NCBI GenBank assembly: GCA_030761205.1
Contig: JAULJL010000003.1
Location: forward strand, 3,038,001-3,102,000
DNA from: Fremontodendron californicum
Lineage: Eukaryota; Streptophyta; Magnoliopsida; Malvales; Malvaceae
Length of the DNA: 64,000 bases
Direction of reading: 5' to 3'
Below, one piece after another: positions 12,311-24,718 of this stretch. A program made the position numbers and the translations under genes. The notes beneath the pieces were generated by a model. It made no database searches, was not told where the DNA came from, and was given only the letters and a program-made list of their open reading frames with translations. Position 1 is the stretch's first letter, and each line of letters opens with the position of its first letter.

Positions 12311-13455
12311 ATTATATAAAAGGTTATGTATTTATTGTTACTTATTATATATTTATGTCAAAATCATTCATGTCTAATCTCATATGATAATATATATTAT
12401 TGTAATTTAATATAATTTTATAATCCATGTGTCCTATCATACTACTAATTTAATCTTAATTATCATATTTGATTATGTCTTCATTTTTCGATTCTTGTCA
12501 GTAAATAATGTTTTAAGATTTTTCGTCAGCTAATAGCTAGATAAATAAGATTGATTTTTAGCTAATAAATATCTTTTTAATATTATTTCAAAACCTTATT
12601 TTTTTTATTAACAATAAATTTGGAAGTGTTGTTCTTATAAAAATTTTAATAAAAAAAGAAAATAAATAAACAAAAATTAATCAACTTTTAATTTAAATAA
12701 AAAAGTTTACTTTAATAAGTACTTTAATGTTTAAAATAAAATAAAAAAAAGTTAATATTTTATTAATTTAATAAGAAAATCAATAATCAAGAATAAGAAA
12801 TTCAAACTAAAGAGGTAGTTTTTCAACTAAAAAAATCCAAATCTCTCGTCTCTTTACTACACAAAGACCACCATAAAATTAAAAATTAAAAATAAAATAT
12901 TATTTTATTTAACTTTAAAATATATTTTTTTATATTATTAGTAATATCTATATATTTTTACAAATCTAATGATACTCATATTGCATAAATATATATGTTT
13001 TTTATCTTTAAATATCATTATTCTTTTTTATTATTATTATTTTTTAATCTTAACAAATTCTAATAGACTAAATTTTCTTTTAATAAATATTTATCCAAAC
13101 AAAAAATTACAAATACTAACATTTTAAAATACGCTCATATCAACAAAAAAAATCAAAATTTTAAAATTTTTCATTCAAACGTATTTCCTCTTGTGAAAAA
13201 GCTTGGAGATATATATATCTATATATATATATTATCAACTTTATTAATATCTAAAGCAACCAATCGTTTTTATAAGATTGAAAAAGTTGATTCGACTCTA
13301 AAGACTCATTTAATGTACTCGAACATGAACTCTACCACATTCGATTTGAATCTAAAATTCAAAAGACTTGAATTCTACCTAACTCAAATTAAAAAATCCA
13401 AACTTGAATGAACACTCAATTTTAGTCCCTTTAATTTTTTTTTTCTTGTTTACTG
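12311..13455. repeat. Non-tandem flank of the array, shared with 62741-64000
   Basis: AT-rich single-copy-like flank that follows the array and is repeated after the second array, by eye above 90% identical over long stretches. Examples are the block around TCATTCATGTCTAATC (12363) and the block ending CTTGAATGAACACTC (13400-13420). An internal block differs: 12790-12970 here versus about 63245-63517 there, which suggests replacement or an insertion. 13505-13600 resembles 13230-13290, a small internal duplication. No gene is seen. Confidence 0.8.
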
Positions 13456-13655
13456 GTAGTGATGTATTATTTTTATTGAAATTAATCGAATTAAAATTTT
13501 CATCTTATATAAAGTTTTTTTTTTTTCAAATTTATTGATATCTAGCAACCAATTGTTTTCATATAATTGAAAAAGATGGTTTGATTTTTTTTGTCTACTT
13601 TATTTTTTGAAAAGCGTTATCATGCAATATTACTATGCATTAGTGTAATTGTTAC

Positions 13656-14192
13656 GGTCAAAGTACTTGGAAGGTCCCTGTACTATATCACCTAGTGCAA
13701 ATTAGTCATTCTAATATAAAACTGGGTAATTTAGTCCTTATTCTTTTTAAGTTGAAGCAAAAAGATAAAATCACTAAGTAAACCGTTAAAAAAGCTGACT
13801 TGATATTTAACCTGTATTTAATTGATGATGTGGATGTCAAATGCTGATATAGCACCAATAAAATATATTATTTGAAGATGACGTGGACAAAATAAATATC
13901 TAAGTTTTTGAAAATGCCACATCAAATATTAAAAATATATTATTTATTTTGTCCATGTCATCATAAATAATATATTTTATTAGTATCACGTCAGTTTTTA
14001 ACATCCACGTCATCAATTAAACACATGTTAAATGCCACGTCAGCTTTTTAAACGATTCACGTTACACCAGTTAGTAATTTTACCTTTTTGCTTCAATTTT
14101 AAAAGAATAAAGACTAAATTACTTAGTTTTATAGTAGAGAGACTAATTTACACTAGATGATATAGTACAGGGATCTCTCAAGTACTTTGACC
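13656..14192. mobile_element. Mutator-type MITE with long terminal inverted repeats
   Basis: A 537-bp element whose two arms are imperfect inverted repeats over well over 150 bp each, starting GGTCAAAGTACTTG at both ends. The arms continue with matching CCCTGTACTATATCA and AATTTAGTC segments. Flanks TAATTGTTAC (13646-13655) and TAATTGTCAC (14193-14202) form a 9-10-bp target-site duplication with one mismatch, typical of Mutator-like elements. No coding capacity. A terminal fragment of the same family is at 38401-38600. Confidence 0.88.
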
Positions 14193-14202
14193 TAATTGTC
14201 AC

Positions 14203-16664
14203 ATATATATACACCGTTCTCTTTTATTTTTTGAAAAACATAATTTTCAATCCTCATTATATTTATGACAGTTATAATAGTTTATTTAAATGAATTAGAT
14301 ATTGAAATAAAAATAAATGTATTGCATATTCAATAAAAAAATTACAGTATAGTAGATTGATAAATCAATGATACTATTCAACTCTTTTAAAGTAACTTGT
14401 TTTCTGCTTTTCAATCACTTAAATACATTAGTATTGTATTTTGTTTATTATTTTATGATTGGAAAACCTTTTAATAGAGCAATGATGCACATTAAAATTT
14501 ATATTTTAACAAATTTTTTTTGATAAATTATATTGCAATATTTAATTATTAAGTTGTTTAACCCGCATTGCTTAATGTAATTTTTATGAAATTTTCTTTG
14601 CTGGCTAAAGTAATTTTTATGAGCTTATCCTAGTAAAAAAGTACACACATAAAATTTTAAAAATATTATATTAGAAGATTTTTTACAATTTGTAATGAAT
14701 TTAAATTATTGAGATGTTGTTACTTTAACCTATATTAAAGTTAAATTATTACAAAAAATATAAAAATAATTTTTTTCATCAGAAAGTAACCATATATGTG
14801 TTGGCGATTTTTTTTTGGCAAAAATAGTATTTACAATATGACCACCAAATTTTCACTAAAGTAAAAATATCACTATTTACTTGTATCATATTTGATTTCA
14901 CGAATGCATGTACTTATTTTATTCTTTTATTATTTTTTAGAGAGTCAATTGTTTTATATACTTTTGCATTCGCATTTAAGATATTTCATAATTAATTGTT
15001 TTTGTTATTATAATTCAAAATCCTATTATTATTATTGTTGTTCTCATATAAATTTCTAGGACCACATTCAAATTAATAAATAAGAACTAAAGATTAGAGG
15101 TGTTCATAGACCAAGTAGGGCCGCGACCCAATTTTTTTTTTTTGCTTAGGCTCGGCCCGCCAGGCTATATTTACTGTTCACTATATTTAAAAAAAATACT
15201 TTTTTTATTTTTCTATTTATTTTTAAAATTAAATTTAAAAAATATTATTTTTTTATTAAATGAACAGTGATCCGGACCGGGTCGGATCACTAAAATATCT
15301 GCCTAGCCCGGCCCGGACGAGCTGCCCGGCCCGTGAGCAGGTCTACTAAGGATAGAAAAAAGAGATAATTTTTTTTGATAAAAAAAAAATTAAATTGCTT
15401 CTTGGACTACTAATTCATTTTGTTATCAATAATAGTTTTGGTGATGCAATTAGCTAGAGCCTTGATCATAAGTAATTAACATTGTAATATTTTACTTAAA
15501 TTTCATAAAATATAATTTTTTTGTTAACCTGGTTTTTTTTCTGATTTAATAATGAAGAAAGAATATTTTCGACAAATGAATTTGTGATGTAATGCTTAAC
15601 ATGTCAGCTAATGTTATATGATATGCTTCTCTTTATTCTTAGTTTTCATTTATATATTTTTATTTGAATTCAGTTCTCCAAAATTAATAGTTTATTTTTA
15701 TTTAGTTTTAAAAAATAAGTTTATTTTTATTTGAATCCAAGTCTTTATTGTTAGTGCAAACAATTACCATAAGAAGTGTCAATAGCCTCTTTAGGCTATA
15801 CGATCATGTTTTGTTTTTTTTTTTTTAATATTTTTTGGTCAGATTTGTGGTGATTATTAACAAATAGCCTCTTTAGGCTCTACGTCCATGTTCTTATTTT
15901 TTATGTTTTATTTTTTGATGATTATTATCTATTTGTTATATTCTAATTTCATTCTATTAAATGTTTTAATTTCCATTATAATTGTCGTGTTTCAATAAAA
16001 ATCTAAAAATAATACAAATTTATTAATATATACAATAATTTAATACTATTACGTCTCTCACAAAAATTACATTTAACTAAAATTTAAAAATATATCAAAT
16101 GATAATTTTGTAAGGGTATCAAAGGCGGTTGATTGTGATAATTAAAGTAATCTAAAATCGAAAGCACAAAGCAAGAAAAGCTACATAGCATAAAAATTTA
16201 AAATTAAATAACAAAACAATATAAATTACAAAAGGATTAATGCAACATATTGCTAAACATTGTTCACATGATTTAATTTCTCTTTTTTCAATTTTGGCCA
16301 ACATGCATGCATCTCAACTAATGTAATCTAATAAACTCTAATCCTAAAAGAATACTACTATTATCTCAAATTAACCATTCTTTGCCTTCATGTCTTTCAT
16401 TTTCCTTCTTTTCCTCTTTTCTATCTCTGCCCAAATTGGAAGGCAAAAAGTTTTTAAGCTCTTAACTGCTTTGAGTGAATGAGAATCATGGTTGCATGCT
16501 TCTTCTTCTTTCTTTTTTTTTTTCATTTTGTTTAAGATGTTTTAATTTTAAAGAAGTTAATTATCATGACACCACCACCTCATTTACATCTTCGAATAAT
16601 AAGTTATAGAAATTGAAGAGACAAGAAAATTTTGCTTACTTTGATTTAAGTTCACTAATAACTA
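14203..16664. other. AT-rich spacer between MITEs and LINE
   Basis: Apart from the hAT MITE at 15095-15345 this stretch has no gene I can support. A direct repeat of about 30 bp sharing AATAGCCTCTTTAGGCT occurs at 15782 and 15864. The rest is AT-rich with homopolymer runs and short meaningless frames. Confidence 0.4.
15095..15345. mobile_element. hAT-type MITE with GC-rich CCCGGCCCG ends
   Basis: A 251-bp element beginning TAGAGGTGTTCATAGACC and ending with the complement of TAGACCTGCTCACGG. Flanks CTAAAGAT (15087-15094) and CTAAGGAT (15346-15353) make an 8-bp duplication with one mismatch. The ends are rich in GGCCCG motifs and the centre is nearly pure A/T. A relative sits at 44110-44419 with the same right end. 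Confidence 0.8.
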
Positions 16665-16945
16665 CTAATGACATTTTTTTTTGGGGATAAGTAGTTGTTT
16701 CTATTACCCAAAGAAAGCAGTAGAGCTGCTACAAAAATATAACATCTTACACTGTCACCAAGTCAAATTTACTGACTAAACAAAGCAGAATTAAGACCCC
16801 AAGCATTAAACAAGTCCAAGTTTACAGAATCAAAAGCAATATTCCTAAGGCCCTGTAGCCGCATACAGACAATACTCTTTACTTGATTCATAAGTTGCTC
16901 TTCAGTCTTCACTTTGATACTATAAACTCAATTGTTTCTTTCTCT

Positions 16946-18748
16946 TCAAATTAGATAAATGTGAGTGTTGAATGCGATCCTGAGTATGATGGTGATTAGA
17001 GCCTTGCCTTTAAGTTTACTGATTGCCCACTGTAGTTCCTCATTCCAGTCATACACTACTTTGTTGATCTTGCAAGCTTCAAGAGTTCTCTGCCACAAGG
17101 ACTTTGAGTATTCACAGCCAAAGAATAGGTGATCTCTAGTTTCCTTCTCTTGATGGCATAATACACATCTTTCATCCACTGCTACCCCCCATGAAGATAG
17201 CCTATCTTTTGTTGGAAGTCTGTTTAGCATTGCTAACCAGGTGATAAATGAGTTCCTTGGGATGCGAAATTGGAACCAAACCAGTATGTGCCAATTCACT
17301 TTTTCCTTCTTAAGCTTGATCTTATTCCATATAGCTTGGATAGAATAACCCTCCTCTGATGTGGGCCAGATTATTTTCCCTATGTCCTGCTGAATGATTT
17401 GCTGAGCAATATGTCTCATTTGCATCATCTTCCTCCAGCTCTAGCTATAACCTGCCTGGATAGAGATCTGCCAGATGTCCCTATCCTTTAGAATGTAGGT
17501 CTTAATCCAAGCAATCCATAGTGATCCTGCACTCATTACAATAGACCAAAGATTCTTAAGGATACAAGCTTGATTCCAGGTCAGTAAATCTTTGATCCCT
17601 AAACCATCTTTTGATTTTGTATAGCAGATTGTTGACCAGTTGACCCTAGCACCCTTTGCTGATCCCTTTTTTACTTTCCAAATGAAGCTGGAACACAGTT
17701 GAGTGATTTTCTTCAGAATGAACTTTGGAAGGATAAAATGCCTACTCTAGTAGTTTTGTATGCTGAAGATCACTGATTGTATCAACTGTAACCTACCTGC
17801 ATAGGATAGGTGTTTAGCAGCCCAACAATTGCCCCTTGCCATTATTCTTTCCACCAAAGGAACACAATCTTTTTCTGTTAACCTCCTTGTTACCAATGGC
17901 ACCCCTAAATATCTTATTGGTAAAGAGCCTAGTTTGAATCCAGCGGCTTCTTGGATTTGCTTCACGTCATCCCTACCAATGCCTGTGGAGTAAAGCTCAT
18001 TTTTTGCACTGTTGAGCTGAAGTTCGGAGAAGGAGTAAAAGAGTTGCAAAACTTGTTGGATACCCTACACAGAATTCAGATTTCCTTTAGCAAAAATCAG
18101 TAAGTCATCAACAAAGCATAGGTGAGTTAGGCCTAATTTCTTGCACTTAGGGTGGTACTAGTAGATTCCATGTTTAACTGCTGTATCCAAAAGTTTGGAG
18201 AGGACGTTCATGATAAGAACAAAGATATAGAGAGATAGTGGATCCCCTTGTCTCACTCCTCTAGCTCCTTTGAAATGCCCGACCAATCCCCCATTTAAAG
18301 AGATGGAGAACATTGGGGTTATGAGACAACATTTAATCCAACCAATGAATTCTGCTGGTATCTGAAAGGCTGCTAGAACAGCCATGATAAACTTCCAACT
18401 CAGCGAATCAAATGTTTTTTGTAGGTCCACTTTGATAGCACATCTTGGGGAAAGGGATGATCTCCCATACCCCTTCACCAATTCATGGGCCAACAGAACA
18501 TTATCAGTTATGCTTCTACCTTTAATAAAAGCACTTTGGCTGCCACTGACTAAGGAAGGAAGACATTTCTGAAGCCTATTTGCAAGGATTTTAGTAATGC
18601 ATTTGTACAGCACATTACAACAAGAGATAGGCCTAAATTCCTTAATAGTATTAGGGTTTTTGCTCTTTGGGATCAGGGTAATGGATGTAGAATTGAGAGC
18701 TATAGGTAAATTCCCAGACCTGAAAAAGAACTGAATGGCACTAGTCAC
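16946..18748 (-). pseudogene. LINE ORF2, reverse transcriptase and zf-RVT, broken
   Basis: Reverse transcriptase fingers and palm: LIPKSKNPNTIKEFRPISCC, QSAFIKGRSITDNVLLAHEL, and the motif A region IKVDLQKTFDSL, where most relatives have a Lys-Ala-Tyr-Asp order. RGVRQGDPLS (motif B) follows, and FVDD (motif C) at about 18097-18108 in a shifted frame. The 17747-18049 frame continues the thumb (YLGVPLV). 16946-17428 is the zf-RVT domain with FRIPRNSFITWLAM, CxxC and HLFFGC. Several stops and frameshifts separate these blocks. Confidence 0.88.
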
Positions 18749-19491
18749 ATCATCTCCTACAATAGGCCATGCTGTTTTGAAAAATTAGGCTGTGTACCCA
18801 TCGGGGCCAGGGGCTTTTCCATTTTTCTGTGCAAACATTGTTTCTTTGATTTCAGTCCTGGTACTTGGTCAACTCCTCTTGGGCTTCAGTTGATAGTGAG
18901 ATTTGGATAAGCTCTTCTAACAGCTCTTAAGAGCATCCAGTAACTTTTGGATCAGCTATTCCATCAACTGTTGGAAAAAAAAAAACTGCCTAATTTGATA
19001 TTTGAGCAAGAGAATCCAACCTGTTCCCTTCAGCATCATATAATACCTTAATAGTGTTCTTTCTTTGCTTGGCTGCCACTATTTTATGAAAAAATCTCGT
19101 GTTTTGGTCCCCTTCCTTGATCCAACTGATCCTTGATTTTTGCTTGAAGTAGCTCTCTTCTGCAGTAAGAAGTTATGAAGCTCCCATGAGACTTGTTTCT
19201 CCTGAGTTAGTTTTCAATAGAGGATGGATCTGATAGTATTGATTCTTGAGCTTTCTCCTCTTTCTTTTTTTTCTGTAACTTTCTCTGAAATTTCTCCATA
19301 TTTGGTCATATTATAATTCTTCAGCTCCACCTTTAACCTCTTCAATTTTTTGTGTAAGCAGGACATGGGGTTGCCATTAACTAGCTCTCTCCATGAGTTT
19401 TCAACAGTCACCAGAAACTCCTGATGTTTGGTCCAAAAATCAAAGAACTTGAAAGGTTTGGGTAGGGATTGATTGGTCAAGTTTAGTTTGA

Positions 19492-20178
19492 TTAAACCTG
19501 CACAATGATCTGATATACCTTGGGGTAAAAATTCAACAAAAGATTGTGGATACTGTAGATGCCAAGCGTCATTGACAAGAACTCTATCAAGTTTCCTAGC
19601 AATGAGGATTTCTTGATGATTAGACCAGGTAAAAATTGGTCTACATATGCATGATCATACAGTGAAAGCTGAATCATACTCTATTGGAACTCCTTGGTGT
19701 CTGATGTGGCAGTCTGAGATCCATCATAGTTTGAACATTCTGTGGGATGGGCAATCACGTTAAAGTCCCCTACTAAGATCCAAGGTTTGTCAAAAATGGA
19801 GCCATGAAGAGAGGCTAAATGGGACCATAATCTCCTTCTGTCTACTCCATCATTCAGCCCATAAACTGCTGTAAGATAAAACTGTTTAAGATTGCATGTG
19901 ACCCTGCATGTAATAGCTTGATCTGAGCAATCAATCAACTCAACATTCACCTGATCCTTCCAAATGATCCAAATTCTGCCATTGTAAGCTGTTGAATAGT
20001 TGTGAAACATACTCCAACCACTAAAATGTTTATCAAGTATAGCTTGCATTTTATTATGTTTAACTTTTGTTTCAAGTAAACAAACCATCTGAATCTGTAA
20101 GTTTCTTATTCTATCTACTATGTACCTTTGTTTTAGAGGACAATTTAGTCCTCTCACGTTCCAAGTAAGCAAGTTCAT
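19492..20178 (-). pseudogene. LINE ORF2, AP-endonuclease part, broken
   Basis: Starts MNLLTWNVRGLNCPLKQRYI (20178 leftward), the standard opening of plant L1 ORF2 endonuclease. It continues with LLETKVK and WILVGDFNVI, the latter holding catalytic Asp/Asn of the exonuclease-endonuclease-phosphatase fold. An in-frame stop lies at 19681-19683, and a frameshift follows near 19620 because the next recognisable residues (HQEI.., LDRVLVNDAWHLQYPQSF) are in another frame. It would nick target DNA if intact; this copy cannot. Confidence 0.85.
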
Positions 20179-20543
20179 GAATTGGATATACTGGTCCTTT
20201 GACCCCCTAAGACCATAGAGCTGGCTTTTACTGTCTTAATCTTCCCTATGTCACCTTTCTTTATGTTCTTCAATTCTTCATTAATTATGCCACACCAACT
20301 GCGGCAGCCCTTGTCTTCCTTGGGGAGGTACAGATCACCTCCTCCACTTCAGGTTCAATCTCAATTTCTGTTTGTGATTTTCCCTCATTCTCCTCTATGG
20401 AGTTTAGTATGGCAAACCTATTGTTGGAGCTTGATCTGGCAGCATTCCCCTATTTTCCACCAACTGGAGTAGGCATTTCAGCAACTAAGTTCTCTACCAC
20501 TTCAATACTTAGACCCGCTATAACTTCAGAGTCTAGAGACTCC

Positions 20544-21479
20544 TTACTCTTTCTTTTTTGGAATCCACATCTTCGTTTCACCTTTGACTGGTTTGCAAGG
20601 ACAAACCTTATCAGAGTGTCCAAAGAAATTACAATACATGCACTTCTTTGGCAGCCAAGGTATATCTACTGAAATGGATACCAAAGATCCATTGTTCAAT
20701 TCAACATCAATATGCTTAGGGATTTCTGCCTTAGCATCTATCTCTATGCAGATTTTAGCATAAGCCAGCCTCTGTCTGTTGGCAGTTACACTGTCCATGT
20801 AGAGAGGGGTACCTAAGGCACTAGCTATATAACTCAGGCCTTTCTGTGTATAAAGCTCCAATGGTATGTTCCCCAAATGGATCCAGATAGGTAGTTTGTT
20901 CATGTTGAACTCTAGGGTTTGCTTCCATGGTTCCCATTTTCTTACAATGATTGGCTTATTTTGGATATGCCATGGTCCATGTTCAAGAACCCAATCACAA
21001 GTCTGTGAAAATGTAAATTGAATTACAAAGAGATTCGTACCTACTAGCTTAATCTCTACTTCATTCTCCTTTCTCCATAGCAAGTTGGCAAGCCTTTGAA
21101 AGAGCACGAAATTTGGTGCTCGACTGGTGAACTATGCTACAAGAGAATTTTGCCATCGCTGGACCCCCTCCTCGAAGACATAACTTGGAGGTTTCACCAT
21201 TACTTTACCATTGGATTGCTCAGGTGGGAAGAAATTCAAGGTCTGATCTACAGAAGCAGTGAACAATTTCCTCCAATCCACGATCCCTGTTGTTGCCGCA
21301 TCAACAAAGTCAGCTATGACCGTCTCTGCCCTCTTCTCCTTTTTTTCAACAATTGTAGTTGTATTCTTCTCATTTGAAACTTGAAAGGTTGAAGAACCTC
21401 CATAGTTTCCGTGCTTCAAGCTCATCATCATTGCGTTGGCTTCCGTTGGAGTATGCATTTGGGTTGCATTGGAATTCAT
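20544..21479 (-). pseudogene. LINE ORF1 (gag-like, DUF4283 + CCHC), one in-frame stop
   Basis: RNA-binding ORF1 product of the LINE. From ATG at 21479 the frame runs to a TAG at 21132-21134, where related elements read Gln (CAG-to-TAG change is the simplest cause), and continues in the same frame to 20544. The downstream part shows the DUF4283 hallmark (LFVIQF, WVLEHGPW, WIHLGNIPLELY). A zinc knuckle of form CxxCxxxGHxxxxC follows near the end (MYCNFFGHSDKVC). Further ORF1-like coding appears in another frame below 20544, so a frameshift is likely there. Confidence 0.85.
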
Positions 21480-21667
21480 GAATGAAATGAAGAATCGTGA
21501 GTGAAACTAGAAAATGGTAAGATTTGATGGGAAAATGAGTGAAATCGATAGGAAAACGATGGAAAATTGATGCCAAATCAAGAAAACCCCAGCTCCTGTT
21601 AGTCCTACTAACGTATCGTGCACCACGCGTTTCACTTTCCCCCGTTTTGTACTGCTAATGACATTTT

Positions 21668-24600
21668 GGTTTAGTGGTAAGTAGTAAGTTCTGAAAGTTT
21701 AAGATTTTAAGTTCAAGTCTTATTAATATGTGGGTTGATCCAATTTTACGTTAGATTTATTCAATTTGATTAATTGATTTGATTATTTGATCAATGATCA
21801 TATGAATGTAATACTTTGATTATAATTGTAATTTCTCTCAATCTCTTACTTATTTATTTCGTAAAAAAAAAGTTGAATAATAATTTATCTGCATGTAGAC
21901 AAATAACAAGTCTTCTAAGTTTTCAGCTGTAGTTGCGAGCGATATCCATGAGCCTGGTAAAGCCAAATTTCCTCTATCGCAACTATATATATATATATAT
22001 ATATATACATACTAGGTTTAGCTAGACTTGCACGTGGATTGATATATCATATAATTAATATTTTTAAAGAAATTTAAGATTTAATAAGTAACAAAGTAAA
22101 AAAAAAAAAAAAAAAAAATCAGCTGACTTAGCTTTATCAATTAGCATATGATTATGCATAGGAAGAAATTAACAGAATAGGCAATGATTTATGAATTATA
22201 TAATCAAATTAATCATGCAATGGTAAATACAGTCACCTTATATTTTGAATTTCCTCTATTGAATAGCTAAAAAAATGCTGAACAATAATTCATGATTGTG
22301 CTATTTCACACCCTTTCTGATGAAACTATTCATGTAATTCATAATTAACCACTACCTTAAGATCCAATTTTCATAGTGAAATTGACAATTGATAATATTT
22401 CTTTCTAATAACACTAAATTTAAACCTTGCCTAATTCTTCAATCAGAACTTTTCCGAGTATGTGTTAATCGAGCAAAAATTGATTTTAGGAAAGCATCAA
22501 TCAATATAATGCTCCCATAATTAGCTAATTTATAAGTTCGTTAAGTTATATCCTAAGCCTTAACATTATATGATCACTATAGCTAGCATTCTTGATGGAG
22601 TTAGTAAGAAATTGAGATCTTCATGGATGCAAGTCAGATAGCAAAATGGGCAAACTATATATTTTAGAGATGTAATTGTATTGATATTACAATTTATAGC
22701 AAATAGTCTCTTCCAAAACATGCAACAAAGCATAATAAACTTGTTAGAAATTTTGTACTTAAAATTAGACTAATTCAACTTTTAAATCAACTTATCTTTA
22801 GTGAAATTAAATTAGGGAAAACATAAGAGAAACTGTTTTCACCCGATAATACAAACAAACAATTATATATATATATATTAGTTTCTTAAAAGTTTTTGCA
22901 TCAATTATAGAATTTTTTTGGGATTTTCTGCACATTTTCAACTAATTTATAAATGTTAATTACAAAACGAAGTCTAAGTTTTCAAGATTCGTATGGTTTG
23001 AAAATAAGCTTTTCTTTTTATGTATGTGATCAGTATATATGCCTATAAATTATCCATCCAAGTAGTGCAAATTGGTTAAGCAACATGTAAAAAAATATAT
23101 ATATAACGACTCGCTATTTTTTTTTTCACTATATGTACTTGCGAACAAAAGAAAACGCATATATCTCTTTAGTAGGGTTCCATAAAAAACAAAATATAAT
23201 ATGTTGTAACAAATAATATTAGAAAATCAATATAAATTAAATTTTAGATAGATCATAAAAGCAACAGAATGAGTTTACTATGTAAAAAAAAAAAAAAGCA
23301 ATAGTGCAATATTAAAATGCTAATGCAAACAAAAGTTCACAAAATAAATTAAACATGACTTTCATCTTTATATACGAAGACTTAATTAGCATTTTTGTAT
23401 TAACTCTACTTTGATTAGGATGCAAATAATAATAATAACTAATAAAATAATTAGGCCTAAAACGGAAGATGCAAATAATAATTAGGCTTAAACTAATTAG
23501 GTTTCATTAATGATTTGTTGTAGTTTTAAAAGAAAATATATTTTTTAATAAAAAATTAGTAAACCATTATAAAAAATAAAATAATTAAAAATTTTAATAA
23601 ATAATTATTACGAATAAAATAATTAAATTTTAGCATGAAGGACAAAATAAATAATTTTAAAAATTAGCAAGGTATAGTAATATTATTTATTTAATTTTTG
23701 TATTTGAAAATAAAGAAAATGAATTCAAATTGAAGACCTACGAATAAAAAATGGATCTTTAATGACGATTGTAAACTTAAATTAACAAATAATATAACAT
23801 CAATTATCTCATGGTTTGAATCCCAGCATTTGCAATCCTTTTTTTAATTTCAGATTACGACCTCTTTTATACCAAAAAAAAAAAAACAGACCGATTGAAG
23901 TCATTTCAAGTCTCAACACAAAGAACTTCAAATCGTAAAATAATTTCTTGACCGAGTGATTATCAGCCAACCAAAGAAATATATAGACTGAATTTTCTTT
24001 TCAGCTTCTTCGATAATATATATTTGTCAAAAAATGTTGGTCAGAACTATTCAAGGATAAAAATTAGGCCTAAAACGAAAAGATGCAAATAATAATTAGA
24101 CTTAAAATAATTAGGATTAATTAATAATTTGTAGTAGCATATAAGAACATTAGATTTTTATTAAAAGAATTAATAAATCATTATCAAGGATAAGATTATT
24201 AAGAAAATCAATAAATCATTTTTAATGATTTGTAGTAGCCTATAAGAAAATTAGACTTTTTATTAAAAAAAAATAAGAAATCATATTATTATTGATGGGT
24301 GAGGTTTTAATGATATTTTTTAGGATACTTTAAATAAACTTTTAATTCACTCTTAAAACATAAGGATAGTATTTGAGTATGAAAAGAAAAGAATAAGAGT
24401 CATTGATTATTTCTAGGAGTCTAATAATTAAAAAAATTAAAATTAAAATTTTAATAAAGAAGTATTTTCTAATAAGAAAAAGAAAAAATATTTTATAAGG
24501 GTATTTTGGTCAATCATTTTTAGCATTTTTTATGTCCACACTATATGTGTTTTAAGCTTCAACACAATGAATATCTTCAATGAATATCTTGCTTTATTGC

Positions 24601-24718
24601 TCTATCTAGGTGCTTACTGCTTAGGCAGGTATACTACATTACAATACTTCTTTATTAAGATGGTGAAGCTCTTCAAAACCCTTCATCGGATCCTTCTTTG
24701 CAAATGATCCCTATACAA
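21668..24718. other. AT-rich spacer with local duplications
   Basis: No gene is visible in this 3-kb stretch. A (TA)n run lies at about 21984-22005 and poly-A runs at about 22101 and 23287. A ~75-bp block is repeated at 23450-23525 and 24062-24137 (shared core ATGCAAATAATAATTAG). A second block (core GATTTGTAGTAG and CTATAAGAAAATTAGA) recurs at about 24120-24170 and 24222-24270. These look like decayed dispersed or tandem duplicates. The sequence CATACTAGGTTTAGCTAG followed by GCACGTGG at about 22006-22036 is reminiscent of a Helitron end but has no good hairpin. Confidence 0.45.

Larger units (their letters stand above)
16678..21650 (-). mobile_element. L1-type LINE (non-LTR retrotransposon), nearly full length, broken
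   Basis: A ~4.97-kb retrotransposon on the minus strand. It ends in a short A tail (T run at 16674-16682) and is flanked by a target-site duplication of 13 exact bases, CTAATGACATTTT, at 16665-16677 and 21655-21667. With one mismatch the duplication extends to 17 bp. Order in the sense direction: 5' leader, ORF1 (DUF4283-like plus CCHC knuckle), ORF2 with AP endonuclease, reverse transcriptase (FVDD box) and the C-terminal zf-RVT domain. Both ORFs carry stops or frameshifts, so the copy is dead. L1 elements in plants are commonly 5-6 kb, so little is missing. Long duplications and an A tail fit target-primed reverse transcription. Confidence 0.95.

Noticed and set aside
20397..20672. Plus-strand 91-codon open frame
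   Set aside because: Antisense to the LINE ORF1 coding region; no plant protein character.
22006..22040. CTAGGTTTAGCTAG..GCACGTGG resembling a Helitron end
   Set aside because: No good hairpin at the right distance and no second copy in the window.
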